Source: CALKYB01 sp964510575 (GTDB taxonomy: Bacteria; Bdellovibrionota_C; UBA2361; SZUA-149; CALKYB01). Taken from it: 64,000 bases of DNA. Position numbers and translations under genes: made by a program. Below the pieces are notes generated by a model. The model was not told the origin of the DNA. It made no database searches and saw nothing but the letters and a program-made list of their open reading frames with translations. Positions 17,396-26,520 of the stretch are shown piece by piece. Each line of letters begins with the position of its first letter. Position 1 is the stretch's first letter. Where the stretch lies: NCBI GenBank assembly GCA_964510575.1, contig CAZECN010000006.1, positions 36,664-100,663 of the forward strand. Direction: 5' to 3'.

Positions 17396-18268
17396 ATGTC
17401 TGAAAACATCCTTCTTCTTTTCAATCCTATCGCCGGCAAAGGACGCAGCGAAAGTGTGATTCAAGATTTAGACCAGTCTTTTCGAGAAAAAGGTTTTAAG
17501 ACTTTCTCAGCCGAAGTTTTGGACTATATAAAGAATCTTCATAAAGCTCAGCCGCTCACTAATTTTCAGGCTGCTGTGATCGCTGGCGGAGACGGAACTA
17601 TTGGGAGTCTTCTTCCCCTTATTTCAAACTCAGAAGTACCTATCTACAATATTCCTACAGGCAATGAATCTCTCTTCGCCAGAGAGTTCTGCATGAAAAA
17701 TAACGTATCTCAGATCATCTCCCTACTTGAACAAAAATCTTATAAAACCTGTTTTGTTCCTGAAACAAACCAAATGCCTTTCTTTAGTATGGTATCAGTT
17801 GGTTTTGATTCAGAAGTTGTCAGCGCAATAGCAGAGAATAGAACTGGGGCAATTGGACACAGAGGATACGTACTTCCAACACTAAAAACTTCCTTCAGCC
17901 ATAAAGCTCCGATTACTAGTCTATCGGTAGATGGTAAAAAAGTAATCTCATCAGAGCCTGGCTTTACGATTGTTGCCAACTGTAAGCAGTACGCCCTCTC
18001 TATGCCTTTTCTTCCCGAAGCCAATTGCGAAAGCCAGGAGCTAGTAGCCCGCTTCTTTCCTTATAAAGGTCTGCCTGGATACCTACTTTTCAATATAAGA
18101 ACCCTCTTAGGACAAAAAGATCTACCCGGCAGCAAGTTCTTTAGAGGAGAAAAATTTCTTATAGAAACTCAAAGTCCTTTTCCAGCGCAAGTTGACGGAG
18201 ACTATCTTGGCAACACTCCGATAGAATTGAAAACCACAGAAAACACGATCAGAGTATTAGCGACCTGA
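17396..18268 (+). CDS. Diacylglycerol/sphingosine kinase-type lipid kinase
   Basis: 290 residues. The DAGK catalytic domain opens with LLLFNPIAGKGRS and has the nucleotide loop AAVIAGGDGTIGSLLPLI at about 59-76, then PIYNIPTGNESLFARE, which matches the usual P-x-GT-x-ND-x-A-x motif with substitutions (TGNES for GTGND). The C-terminal half shows the two-domain YegS/DgkB layout ending in a QVDGDYLGNTP motif. It should phosphorylate a lipid using ATP, perhaps in lipid recycling. The start is three bases after the preceding stop. The altered acceptor motif could mean a different lipid substrate. Confidence 0.88.
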   Translation: MSENILLLFNPIAGKGRSESVIQDLDQSFREKGFKTFSAEVLDYIKNLHKAQPLTNFQAAVIAGGDGTIGSLLPLISNSEVPIYNIPTGNESLFAREFCMKNNVSQIISLLEQKSYKTCFVPETNQMPFFSMVSVGFDSEVVSAIAENRTGAIGHRGYVLPTLKTSFSHKAPITSLSVDGKKVISSEPGFTIVANCKQYALSMPFLPEANCESQELVARFFPYKGLPGYLLFNIRTLLGQKDLPGSKFFRGEKFLIETQSPFPAQVDGDYLGNTPIELKTTENTIRVLAT

Positions 18269-18280
18269 TCGTAAAACAAA

Positions 18281-18307
18281 AAAGGCCCGAAACAATCCGG
18301 GCCTTTT
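18281..18307. terminator. Bidirectional intrinsic terminator
   Basis: Arms aaaggcccg (18281-18289) and cgggccttt (18298-18306) pair over nine bases around an eight-base loop. T-runs follow on both strands (tttt on plus; a longer run, read from the A-tract at 18275-18283, on minus). It separates the convergent lipid-kinase gene and the secreted-protein gene. Confidence 0.85.
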
Positions 18308-18334
18308 AATATGAAATTGAAAACGAGCTATCGT

Positions 18335-20353
18335 TTAAAAGAACTCGTCTGCAAAGTCTCTGGCATTTGATACACGACTCACTGGAACTCCAAGAATATA
18401 CAGAGCTTCTACAGTGTCTGAAAAATCAAGTTTCGGGTCGCCGGCTGCATTACCAAATGGGTTCAGATAGTTAAAAGCCGAGTTCCAAGCTGCTCCAAAC
18501 TTACTAGATCTCGCTCTGGCAACGAAATTGTCATCTCGACCATTGAGGTCAGCAGAAGCATTTCCACCAACATTACCATTCGCAATGTATCTAAAGTCCA
18601 CTACTCCCGTATTTCCTACGGTTACAATATCCTGAGCACCCGCTTGAGCGTTCGGCCTTCTACTGGCAGTTCCTGCAAGATACTGAAGATCTGAGAGAGT
18701 CGAGTTAGCTAAGTTCCAGTTACTATGTTGAACATTAATGATTCGAGCTCTAGTATTCAAAGAAGGCATTCTTTGCCTAATAAGTCTAACAACATCGGCA
18801 GTAAAATCATGTTGGCCACCATCGGCAACCCAGACTCTTCCTCCACTATCCAAGGTTTCTTTCCAAATTTGATAAGCGTTCTCAACGGCATCATTCCAAT
18901 CCGAATCGCTTCCAGGATTTCCTTCATTGTTGTCATTACCAACTGCATTGATAAAGTTATTGCCCCATGCAGCACGAGCGACTGCGAGTGAATTACTATT
19001 ATAAGTTCTCCAATTGGTGCCATAGGCTCCATGAACCATTACAGTATTAACTCCGAAATGATCGGCAAGTACTCTACCTGCCACTACTGCATGTCCATCA
19101 TCCTTATCAGGAGCATGGTCATACTGAAGAGCCAGTAAGTCTGTGGCTTTATTAAACCCACCAGAAACAGCAGCGCCTCCTCCAGAGTTACTAGCAGTGG
19201 CATTCGAGCTACCCGTCGTTACGGCTGGCGCAGCCGGTGCAGCCGGTGCACTATTTTCCACACCTGAACTAGCTGTAGTTGTTGTGGCACTAGCTGAAGT
19301 ATTTCTAGCTACAGTCTGGGAAACAGAAGAATGATAGAGAACTATTCTATCTACCGACCAACCCTTCGATCTTCCAGAAAGAACAAAGGTATAGTTTCTT
19401 CCTGCTGTCAGGCTATATCTTGCAGCAAACTTAGGTCCTCTAATTTCAAGCGGTGCCCCACCTGTCCATGAAAAAGAAGTTCCTCCTCCAAAAAATTTAT
19501 GATCTGTTCTTAGGTCATTAGTGGAAGGATTAGAAACTGGCGAAGTAAAATCTCCCTCCATTCTGACAAAACCATCATTGGCATGGTCAGAAGGAATATT
19601 AGGTCCAGTGTGTCTACGAACTAACATAGTTAGCGTATAAGTACCTGTTCTGTTCGGAACAAAGTTGTATCGTAGAGGACTTCCTGGTGGAAAACCTGCT
19701 CCTACGTAAGCATTGCCGTCAAACATGATATGGCTACCGCTGAAAATCCAATCTCCTCTTGCCGAAGATGTAGACTCAGCTTCTAGAACGACAACTCCGT
19801 CTCCACTTCCTTGGCTTACGGTTGTGCTGTTTCCACCGCCATTATTGACAGGGGTGTTCACTGGAGTTGGGTTTGATACTGGAGCAGAGAAAGTTGGTGC
19901 GCTGTTAAAAGAGCCGCCAGAGCTTCCTATTTCAGAAGTGGAGCAAGTCCAGCCTGAGCCAGAAGGATCACAATCATGCCCCTGACTCTTGTCGTAGCGA
20001 CCACACTGAGCATTAAAAGCGTTTATAGCAACTAGAAGATTACTGCCAGTTACTGAACATGCTCCGCTATTGGATGATGCGTTAGTTGGTGCACTAACAG
20101 GCGCAGGTGTAAAGTTACTACCACCGCTTGGCGCAGGTACCGAAGAGCCAATATTATTTGTAGAGCATACCCAACCAGAACCAGAAGGATCACAGTCATG
20201 ACCTTGGCTCTTATCGTATCTACCACACTGAGCTTCAAATCTAGATTTAGCAATATCCAAATTACCACCTGAAGTAGTACACTGTGCGAAACTCTGTTGA
20301 GGGATAAGTAGAGCTAAAACTCCCAATCCAATTATTTTTCCGATCTTACTCAT
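18335..20353 (-). CDS. Large secreted modular protein with two Cys-rich repeats and a sugar-binding-like domain
   Basis: 672 residues from ATG 20353 (AGGA seven bases upstream). A signal peptide ends near SFAQ (24). Two near-identical Cys modules follow (25-71 and 99-145), each with AQCGRYDKSQGHDCDPSGSG and a C-terminal W-x-CST. Ser/Pro/Gly linkers lead to a beta-rich region (about 185-350; VVVLEAESTSSARGDWIFSG) resembling CBM6/CBM35-type carbohydrate-binding modules. A Thr/Ala linker precedes a C-terminal domain (about 395-672) opening with ALQYDHAPDKDDGHAVVAGR, where the Asp cluster recalls nucleoside-hydrolase-like proteins. Catalysis cannot be assigned. It stands alone between a bidirectional terminator and a 497-base spacer. 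Confidence 0.85.
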   Translation of the reverse strand: MSKIGKIIGLGVLALLIPQQSFAQCTTSGGNLDIAKSRFEAQCGRYDKSQGHDCDPSGSGWVCSTNNIGSSVPAPSGGSNFTPAPVSAPTNASSNSGACSVTGSNLLVAINAFNAQCGRYDKSQGHDCDPSGSGWTCSTSEIGSSGGSFNSAPTFSAPVSNPTPVNTPVNNGGGNSTTVSQGSGDGVVVLEAESTSSARGDWIFSGSHIMFDGNAYVGAGFPPGSPLRYNFVPNRTGTYTLTMLVRRHTGPNIPSDHANDGFVRMEGDFTSPVSNPSTNDLRTDHKFFGGGTSFSWTGGAPLEIRGPKFAARYSLTAGRNYTFVLSGRSKGWSVDRIVLYHSSVSQTVARNTSASATTTTASSGVENSAPAAPAAPAVTTGSSNATASNSGGGAAVSGGFNKATDLLALQYDHAPDKDDGHAVVAGRVLADHFGVNTVMVHGAYGTNWRTYNSNSLAVARAAWGNNFINAVGNDNNEGNPGSDSDWNDAVENAYQIWKETLDSGGRVWVADGGQHDFTADVVRLIRQRMPSLNTRARIINVQHSNWNLANSTLSDLQYLAGTASRRPNAQAGAQDIVTVGNTGVVDFRYIANGNVGGNASADLNGRDDNFVARARSSKFGAAWNSAFNYLNPFGNAAGDPKLDFSDTVEALYILGVPVSRVSNARDFADEFF
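19919..20281 (-). repeat. Two tandem copies of a 47-residue coding module
   Basis: The two modules (20141-20281 and 19919-20059) are about 80% alike at the DNA level and nearly identical over CGRYDKSQGHDCDPSGSGW in protein, separated by an 81-base linker. The four conserved Cys in each copy probably form disulfides. This is an internal duplication within the secreted-protein gene. Confidence 0.8.
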
Positions 20354-20850
20354 GCGACATCCTGTAAAACTATATTTATTAAACTTTTATCGTTGCTTCC
20401 TTGTTATGAACTATTACAAGGAAATAGTGACTAAAATTTAGGGTTTTCTAGTTGGAGTCTATGATGTCTTAGAGCCGAACTCTAAAAGGCATTGGGGCTT
20501 AGTAAAATGACCATTCCAAAACCCTATAACTTAAGAGTCGGAATGGTCTGGAAAAAAGCGCTTGGGAAAAAAAGTGAATGATTGTTCTATTGAAAATAGG
20601 TGGTAATTCTAAATAAGGACTGTAGCGAGTAATCCCAAGAATCCAAGTTTTATTGATAAAGCTAACAAGGAAGAGATTTTTAGCATGGTATAAACTCCTA
20701 TAAATGCTGACACTCATACTTTAAGTCGGCTGAAGTAAGGAAAACCTTTATAAAAAGAAGCTCAGAATCTCTTTTTTATAGACAACAAACTATAATTATT
20801 CATAAAATCTCAGACGGTATCGGACTACAAGACACGCTCAGGAGAAGCTG
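20354..20850. other. 497-base spacer with a 9-bp hairpin
   Basis: No credible gene. The only clear structure is gaccattcc (20509-20517) facing ggaatggtc (20540-20548) with a 22-base loop. It lacks a T-run on plus and has only a weak one on minus. A 72-codon minus-strand frame (20499-20717) looks like chance. The promoter of the secreted-protein gene should lie in the first 100-150 bases; I cannot pick it out. Confidence 0.35.
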
Positions 20851-21357
20851 GTGTTAAGATATATCTACTACATTTGCCTAGTCGGGGTGGTCTGCCAGGC
20901 CCTTTGGTTCTTCCCAGAACTTCCTACTGTCATGTCCTCGAGTTTTAACGACGACGGCAACCCAACTGACTGGACTTCGAAGGGTACTTATTTTGCACTT
21001 TATGGTCTAATTCTATTGGTAACCCATTCAGTCTTTATCCTCCTTCCCGATATGTTCAAAAACGATAATGGCATATTTTACGTGGTGCCAAACGGAAGTG
21101 CTTGGCAAGCCAAAGGGAAAAAAGTTGAAACCTCCCGCTACCTAATCCAGAGTTTAACTCTATTTGGCATAGCTACTCTCGTTTATCTGGGAACCTATAC
21201 AAACGTAGTGATCGGAGCAAACCTACTTAAAGAACCCGCAATAGTTGAACCAGGCACTTTTCCCCTCACTATTGGCTATATTGTATTCTCGGTAGTCTGG
21301 TTCTTCGCCTTCTTCAACAGGTTCGGCTCTGGGCGATTGAGTGAGGCTAACGAGTAG
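20851..21357 (+). CDS. DUF1648-type integral membrane protein
   Basis: 168 residues with four hydrophobic helices (about 4-20, 48-65, 100-118 and 138-157). After the first helix, ELPTVMSSSFNDDGNPTDWT matches the DUF1648 signature of proteins such as YhdP-like and SdpI-associated membrane proteins (small polar motif LP..V..HF...G). The start is GTG 20851 with GGAG six bases upstream. Function unknown; some relatives take part in immunity to or signalling about secreted peptides. Confidence 0.75.
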   Translation: MLRYIYYICLVGVVCQALWFFPELPTVMSSSFNDDGNPTDWTSKGTYFALYGLILLVTHSVFILLPDMFKNDNGIFYVVPNGSAWQAKGKKVETSRYLIQSLTLFGIATLVYLGTYTNVVIGANLLKEPAIVEPGTFPLTIGYIVFSVVWFFAFFNRFGSGRLSEANE

Positions 21358-21410
21358 TTTTTCCAGTTTTTTTGCTAAGCTGAACTTAAACTTTTAAGTA
21401 CTGAGTTCAA

Positions 21411-22367
21411 ATGGACGACCCAATAGAGATAGAAAAAAACGGCCCTTTGTTGAACCAACAAAGTTTTTTTGAGCGAAATAAGGGCAGCTTGTTGTTAATC
21501 TTTTTACTAGCTTGCCTGGTATTTCTAACAACCCCAAAAAACAAAGATCTAGACAATAAAGCCAACCAACCAAAGCAAGAAAAAAGTAAGCTAGCGGCCG
21601 CACTTGGAAGTTCTAAGAAAGACAATCTCTCCCCTGCGGCAAGAAGATCTAAAGAAGAATTCGAGCGGATGCAAGCAGGAACAGAATCCAAAAGCTCTAA
21701 TAAGCTTTCACCTGAGCAAGAAGTTGCTGCTCAGAAAAAATTAATCAAAGAAATAAAATTAAAAGCTCAAAAGGTGTCTGAAAAGCAAACCCAGAACCAG
21801 CAAACCAGTCAGGAGGAGAACCCGATAATAAGTGAATTATCTAAGCCAATTTCTGAATCAAAAAATAACTATGATTGGCTTGGGGCTGACAATAGTTGCG
21901 AAGATATGCTCGGTCTATTCAGAGCTCGCTTCGCACCTTTCGGTCCCTATTCTCAACTCAACGATCAACAGAAACACGAAGTGGATAAAACCATAGGATT
22001 TCTTTGCGGGAATCATTCTAGTTGTGGCTTCAACTTTTGCTCCGCTAAAAGAACCCAACCAGATTCAGAAAAAATGTTGGCTAAGTATAATGACCGTTTA
22101 AAACTAAAGCTAAAAGCACTTGAATCCTTTCAAAGTAAAACTCCAGACTCCTCTCCCCGGCCAGTATCATGGAAACGTTTTACCCTAGAGGTCTCACATT
22201 CCACTCCTAAAGAAGTTGAGACCAAGCCTCCTGGCAGAATCAGAAGAGGCGCTGTCAGAGGCCGCGGAGCTTCAAAAAGTCGAGAGAAATTTTTAAAAAC
22301 CAGAGAAAGGCTCAATAGAGCTTCGGAACGGTTCCGCCCCCGAACAGGAACAGGAACAAGTCGGTAA
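21411..22367 (+). CDS. Unknown single-pass membrane protein with Arg/Gly-rich tail
   Basis: 318 residues starting at ATG 21411. A short cytoplasmic N-terminus and one hydrophobic helix (about 26-41) precede a long charged, Gln/Lys-rich region (45-145) likely to be extended or coiled. A Cys-containing block follows (about 158-215, including CEDMLGLFRARFAPFGPYSQ and LCGNHSSCGFNFC). The C-terminal 50 residues are very basic (Arg/Gly/Lys), as in nucleic-acid- or surface-binding tails. No family recognised. It starts 54 bases after the DUF1648-type gene, with no terminator between. Confidence 0.6.
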   Translation: MDDPIEIEKNGPLLNQQSFFERNKGSLLLIFLLACLVFLTTPKNKDLDNKANQPKQEKSKLAAALGSSKKDNLSPAARRSKEEFERMQAGTESKSSNKLSPEQEVAAQKKLIKEIKLKAQKVSEKQTQNQQTSQEENPIISELSKPISESKNNYDWLGADNSCEDMLGLFRARFAPFGPYSQLNDQQKHEVDKTIGFLCGNHSSCGFNFCSAKRTQPDSEKMLAKYNDRLKLKLKALESFQSKTPDSSPRPVSWKRFTLEVSHSTPKEVETKPPGRIRRGAVRGRGASKSREKFLKTRERLNRASERFRPRTGTGTSR

Positions 22368-22402
22368 AAAATTTTATTCTATAAATCGTTAGGCATTAAG
22401 AA

Positions 22403-22754
22403 TTGTTAAGTTTAAACAAAGACTTAGCAGCCCTATCGCCTCAATCTTTAAAACCGCCTATATCGATATTAGAATGCACTGAAAAAACAGGTGCGGCTCT
22501 TAGTCTAAGCACATTCAAGGTTTGATAAAACCTTTTCCTGCCGAGTTTTACAGGGATCATTTCTTGATCCGCTGGGTTTCATAGCTGTTAACCGACTCGG
22601 TGAGCCTAGCACAATTGTAGTCACCGACAATGGACCGATTGAAGCACCACCACGAGCTGAGTTTTTAACTTCGTTCGAAGGCAGAAGATATCTGGTAACG
22701 CATGAACTTCAAACAAATGCGAGAGAGATACTAGTTTGGGAGCAAGATCAGTAA
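22403..22754 (+). pseudogene. Short frameshifted gene, unknown
   Basis: Two abutting open frames read like one protein. The first, TTG 22403 to TGA 22523-22525, encodes 40 residues. The second is in the +1 frame: from GAT 22524-22526 it runs open for 76 codons to TAA 22752-22754, with sequence such as FIAVNRLGEPSTIVVTDNGP and FLTSFEGRRYLVTHELQT. The second frame has no plausible start. Together they would give about 117 residues. A long terminator-like hairpin stands right after. A decayed gene or a one-base error is the simplest reading; a chance frame cannot be excluded. Confidence 0.4.
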
Positions 22755-22762
22755 GCTAGCTC

Positions 22763-22840
22763 GGGGCCGAAAACCATTGCCTTAAAGCAATCGTTTTTTC
22801 GAATGTTTTACGGTTTGGTATTCGGCCTCCCTTTTTATTT
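22763..22840. terminator. Long hairpin between convergent transcripts, terminator
   Basis: Arms ggccgaaaacca (22765-22776) and tggtattcggcc (22816-22827) pair over 12 bases with one mismatch. An inner attgc/gcaat hairpin sits at 22777-22791. A T-rich tract (22831-22840) follows on plus. It lies between the frameshifted gene and the convergent TadG-like gene's 3' end. Confidence 0.6.
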
Positions 22841-25800
22841 ACCGACAATAGAAGGTTTCAACTGATCATAAGGCTTACCGAACATCAAAGAAACTGGATC
22901 ATCCGCTAGACGTAAACGCACTCCTCCACAACCCCAACCAGCTTGTCTAGGTTGAGGATCTTCCCAGGACTCAGCGCTTTTCAAGTTGCTGTGTCCATAC
23001 CTAATTCTAGGTAAACAAACCTGGGTAGCTCCGAGAGCGTTTTCAAAATCCTCAAAAGCCTCAAAAACAGGATCCGTAGGCTCATCAACTCCTGGAGCAT
23101 CTTCCGGGTCTTGCGGATTAAATGCATCCTCGTTATCAAAGTGATCTAGGTAATTCTGAGCAACCTGTTCAGGATTTGCGGAGTTTGCAGTAGCTCCAGT
23201 TAACCCGCATCGGTCATAGCATGGTTGAGCATTGGCATCAGACGTGTTTCCTAAGAATCTACTAACCGCACCTCTTCTTCTCCTTCTACCACTACAAATA
23301 TGGTCGCAAGAAAGCCTTCCTCGAGGTTCAATAAATGCAGCATCTTGGCGATCCGTATCTTCGTTAACCATACACCGAGTGCCGTAATTATCGCCGCTAT
23401 TTCTCAATACATTAACGCAATCTTCATCAAAACCTGCCCAAGAGTAGCCATTATCTCCGTCCACTCTCGTACTAATGTTTCCAACCTGAGCACGAAAACC
23501 AAGAGTATCTGGAGCAGCTCCATCTAAAACAGCCGTCTCTAAATAGACGCCGCCACAAGCTTCATAGCAGGACCAATTGTTCTCCTCCTCCAGTCGCTCC
23601 GCGGCCTCTCTTAGATTAACACCTAGATCACCAAAACATACATCGATCCAAGTTGGAATTTGAAAAGGTGCTGGACAAAACGAACCATCACCTAGTCCCT
23701 CGCAAGATGGAAATAATTCTTCGAAAGCATCGTTAGATGGAGAAGATACTAAGTTACCGTTATCTTGAAACGACCCCTGACAGTCAGCAGGTATTTCAGC
23801 ACAAAGCGCGGCACTACCTGCAGTAGCTTGACAATTATCGCAGTCTCTCTGCTCATCTCGAACTCCCTGAAAAGTATTCGATTCGTTGATCAGATCTGCG
23901 AACTCTGGAACTGAAAAACTAATATCAATTGCCCAGTCATTTATATCGAGTGCTGGATCAGGAACCAACCCACTGGTGGAATCAGCAGCAACAGGTAATG
24001 GCAAATCGACCTCATCTAACCAAGGAACGTTATTACCAGTAACAGCTCCATTTTGGATGTAAGGCGGCCCATCTCCCTGCTCTCTATATTCAGATAGGCG
24101 GTAATCAAAAATATTAATTGGAACAAAACCGACCACAATAGGACTAGTGTCAATAACAGGGTGAGGTGCACTGTCCACGTTATTTCTAAGATCGGCACCA
24201 GCTATATCACAGTACTCAACACTGTCAGATGCAATCAGCATGGCGAAGCCCGTTACCACACTAGAGCTATAGTCATTAGCTCTAATGTTAGGATCGTTAG
24301 CAGTGTGGCACATCGGATTAGTGAAATCGCGTCTACCATCATCATTAGTCCAACCTGGGCGAGGGCCAGGAATATAATCAGCGGTATTACCCATAACCAA
24401 ACCCATGGTGCTTGGCGCAATTGTAATTGTTCCATTTCCTCCATCGCCTGTCTGGTCAAAACTTATATCAGCAGGGTTTGGTGAATCGGTCACAAAAGGA
24501 ACTCTCAATTCTCCCAATATATCGGCATATTCTTCCAATGCCCCACTTCTTATATTTCTTCTCTTTGGAAAATTAACTCTATAGTTACTGTTAACCGGAG
24601 GAGCTCCTGGCAATAGTGGGTTTATCACTACATCAGTTTGGCCTCCTGCTGCGACACTATTGGATCGCAAAAAGACTTCTTCAAATTGAGTCCCACTGTT
24701 TGAGAAAGCCGTTCTTAACTGGCTTTCGAAAAATGGATCATCCAAATAACTTCCAACCTGACTACTCTCTATAGGCTGAAATCCTGCCCCCAACCTAGCT
24801 CGACGCATCCGATCTTCTGGTGCCGCAGTAAATAAATCTGCCATCTGCCCAACAGAAGCTTCACTACTAAGCCCGGAAACATTTGGCACTCCGAGAACTG
24901 CGCTTATCGGAGTAGCTTTACAGTTTACATGCCAACCGTTAATAGCAAGTCCGGCTGTAGAATCCTCGAAACAAAAGTTTTCCGATCCAGATGCATAGTG
25001 GGCAAGTGGAGGGAGGGGATAGCTATCAGATCTTAAATTTCCATCTACCCTCCGTTGAAAAGCCGGATCTGCTGCCTCGTACTGCCTATCAAGACCACCT
25101 GGATCACGAGCTATAATTTCTCTTCCACTCATCATTGCTAGTCTACCAGTATATTCCGCTGGTTGAGTGCCGCTACCGAAAGAGTTTGCATCATAAACGT
25201 TGGGATTATAGGGATTAAAATCTGTAAAAAACTTGCATGCAGGGATTGCGATTGGAAGAACAGGAGCCTCGATAGTTTCGTCTCTCATAGCAACGGCTGA
25301 GCCTGAAATATTCTCAAAGCTTCCGGTACCTGTAGATCCTAAAACAGATTTAAGAGCAGACTCAAAAATATTGCTTACATCTTTAACATCCACAGTTACG
25401 CGAACCGCATTTGCAACAAAATACGGAGGCAAGAAAAAACTATCGCCACTACTCACATCATTATCAGCAAGAGAGGAAAAAGAAGAGAACTCACCCTCCT
25501 GATCGTAGCCAGCTGTATGACCAAAAAACCCTCGCTCGATTGAGATAGAGACATCAGGCAAATCAATTAAAGTCCCGTTTGCTTGGCTATGAAGTTGGCT
25601 AAGATCTACTTCGTGTAAGTAGGCATTCTCTATTGCAGTGGTTGCAAAGGCTATTGAGTTAGTCCAACCGGCATGAGTTCCATCCAAGCCTTTAGCTCCT
25701 GCCAATGCTATAGAGTCAGCAAGGTTTTCAACTTCACTGTGACTCATCAAAGCCTTACCCTGGTCAACAGACAAAGCCGCCATACCCAAAATAGCGACTA

Positions 25801-25900
25801 AAGCAATTGCTAGGAGAATAATAATAGCTCCTCGCTCTTCCGCTACCTTAGAGTCAGTTTGACTATTCATCATTTCTGGCAAAAAACTTTCTTTCCTCAT
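22835..25900 (-). CDS. TadG-like protein with very long variable passenger
   Basis: About 1021 residues from ATG 25900 (GAGG six bases upstream; an in-frame GTG at 25921 is less likely). The N-terminal part has ERGAIIILLAIALVAILGMA (single helix) followed by DQGKALMSHSEVENLADSIA, as in the Flp-pilus TadG-like domain. The rest, about 900 residues, is extracytoplasmic, rich in Asn, Asp, Gly and Pro, with more than 20 Cys residues in clusters such as CDNCQATAGSAALC and CYEACGG. TadG-like proteins are minor components of Tad secretion and pili; most are 400-600 residues, so this one is long. It is the last gene of the TadE-TadE-TadG operon and may be a surface adhesin. Confidence 0.82.
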   Translation of the reverse strand: MRKESFLPEMMNSQTDSKVAEERGAIIILLAIALVAILGMAALSVDQGKALMSHSEVENLADSIALAGAKGLDGTHAGWTNSIAFATTAIENAYLHEVDLSQLHSQANGTLIDLPDVSISIERGFFGHTAGYDQEGEFSSFSSLADNDVSSGDSFFLPPYFVANAVRVTVDVKDVSNIFESALKSVLGSTGTGSFENISGSAVAMRDETIEAPVLPIAIPACKFFTDFNPYNPNVYDANSFGSGTQPAEYTGRLAMMSGREIIARDPGGLDRQYEAADPAFQRRVDGNLRSDSYPLPPLAHYASGSENFCFEDSTAGLAINGWHVNCKATPISAVLGVPNVSGLSSEASVGQMADLFTAAPEDRMRRARLGAGFQPIESSQVGSYLDDPFFESQLRTAFSNSGTQFEEVFLRSNSVAAGGQTDVVINPLLPGAPPVNSNYRVNFPKRRNIRSGALEEYADILGELRVPFVTDSPNPADISFDQTGDGGNGTITIAPSTMGLVMGNTADYIPGPRPGWTNDDGRRDFTNPMCHTANDPNIRANDYSSSVVTGFAMLIASDSVEYCDIAGADLRNNVDSAPHPVIDTSPIVVGFVPINIFDYRLSEYREQGDGPPYIQNGAVTGNNVPWLDEVDLPLPVAADSTSGLVPDPALDINDWAIDISFSVPEFADLINESNTFQGVRDEQRDCDNCQATAGSAALCAEIPADCQGSFQDNGNLVSSPSNDAFEELFPSCEGLGDGSFCPAPFQIPTWIDVCFGDLGVNLREAAERLEEENNWSCYEACGGVYLETAVLDGAAPDTLGFRAQVGNISTRVDGDNGYSWAGFDEDCVNVLRNSGDNYGTRCMVNEDTDRQDAAFIEPRGRLSCDHICSGRRRRRGAVSRFLGNTSDANAQPCYDRCGLTGATANSANPEQVAQNYLDHFDNEDAFNPQDPEDAPGVDEPTDPVFEAFEDFENALGATQVCLPRIRYGHSNLKSAESWEDPQPRQAGWGCGGVRLRLADDPVSLMFGKPYDQLKPSIVGK

Positions 25901-25947
25901 GTTAAACCTCAAATAAAACACCCAATAAAATTAGTATAAAATTTCAT

Positions 25948-26505
25948 TCAGCAATGGCCATCTAAAATAAAGGTAGCCTCTGAGCGCATATCCTCTGCAG
26001 CCAACCCTGGCACATAATCATGAAGGCATACCCAACATGCTCGTGTATTGCCTCCGCCTGGATCCTTCCTTACTGTCACCGTCAGCATTTGATTTCCTGG
26101 TTCTGAAATTGAGCCAGTCAAAGCAGAGACATTGCTTGCTATACCTACATCAACCAAAAAAGTATCGTCAAAACCTGCTTCATCCATATAGTTGCAAGCT
26201 CCTATCAAGGCTGCATTAGATACAGTCACTCCACTCCCTTCCAGAGATGCTCCTGCAAACGACCCGCAAGTAAAAGTGTTGGACGCTCCGCAACTAGCAA
26301 TTCCTCCTGAACTAAACCTAGCTCCTATTCGAGCCCCAGCTCTGGCCGCATTACTTAAATCGTTTAGCTTTTGGATACCAAGCCCATAGTCCACAATACC
26401 TGCAATAAATATGAACAAAAGTGGTAAAGAAATAGCCAATTCTATCATACTAACTCCCTTCTCACAGGAACCCAGTTTTTCTCGATTTATCTCAGTAAAG
26501 TTCAT
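25948..26505 (-). CDS. TadE-like minor pseudopilin
   Basis: 185 residues from ATG 26505. After a 17-residue leader comes EKGVSMIELAISLPLLFIFI, the TadE signature: a Glu five residues into a single N-terminal helix. A globular extracytoplasmic part with five Cys follows (ASCGASNTFTCGS, CNYMDE, ACWVCLHD). Such pseudopilins are processed by a prepilin peptidase (TadV/FppA) and join the Flp pilus; neither peptidase nor ATPase genes are in the window. It lies 15 bases after the other TadE-like gene. Confidence 0.85.
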   Translation of the reverse strand: MNFTEINREKLGSCEKGVSMIELAISLPLLFIFIAGIVDYGLGIQKLNDLSNAARAGARIGARFSSGGIASCGASNTFTCGSFAGASLEGSGVTVSNAALIGACNYMDEAGFDDTFLVDVGIASNVSALTGSISEPGNQMLTVTVRKDPGGGNTRACWVCLHDYVPGLAAEDMRSEATFILDGHC

Positions 26506-26520
26506 AAAAAATTACCAGGA

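Noticed and set aside
20499..20717. 72-codon minus-strand frame
   Set aside because: Start not convincing, composition unlike coding regions, no family.
22520..22526. prfB-like programmed +1 frameshift
   Set aside because: Sequence is GTT TGA TAA without the CTT TGA C slip site; re-pairing at +1 would be poor and a plain indel is simpler.
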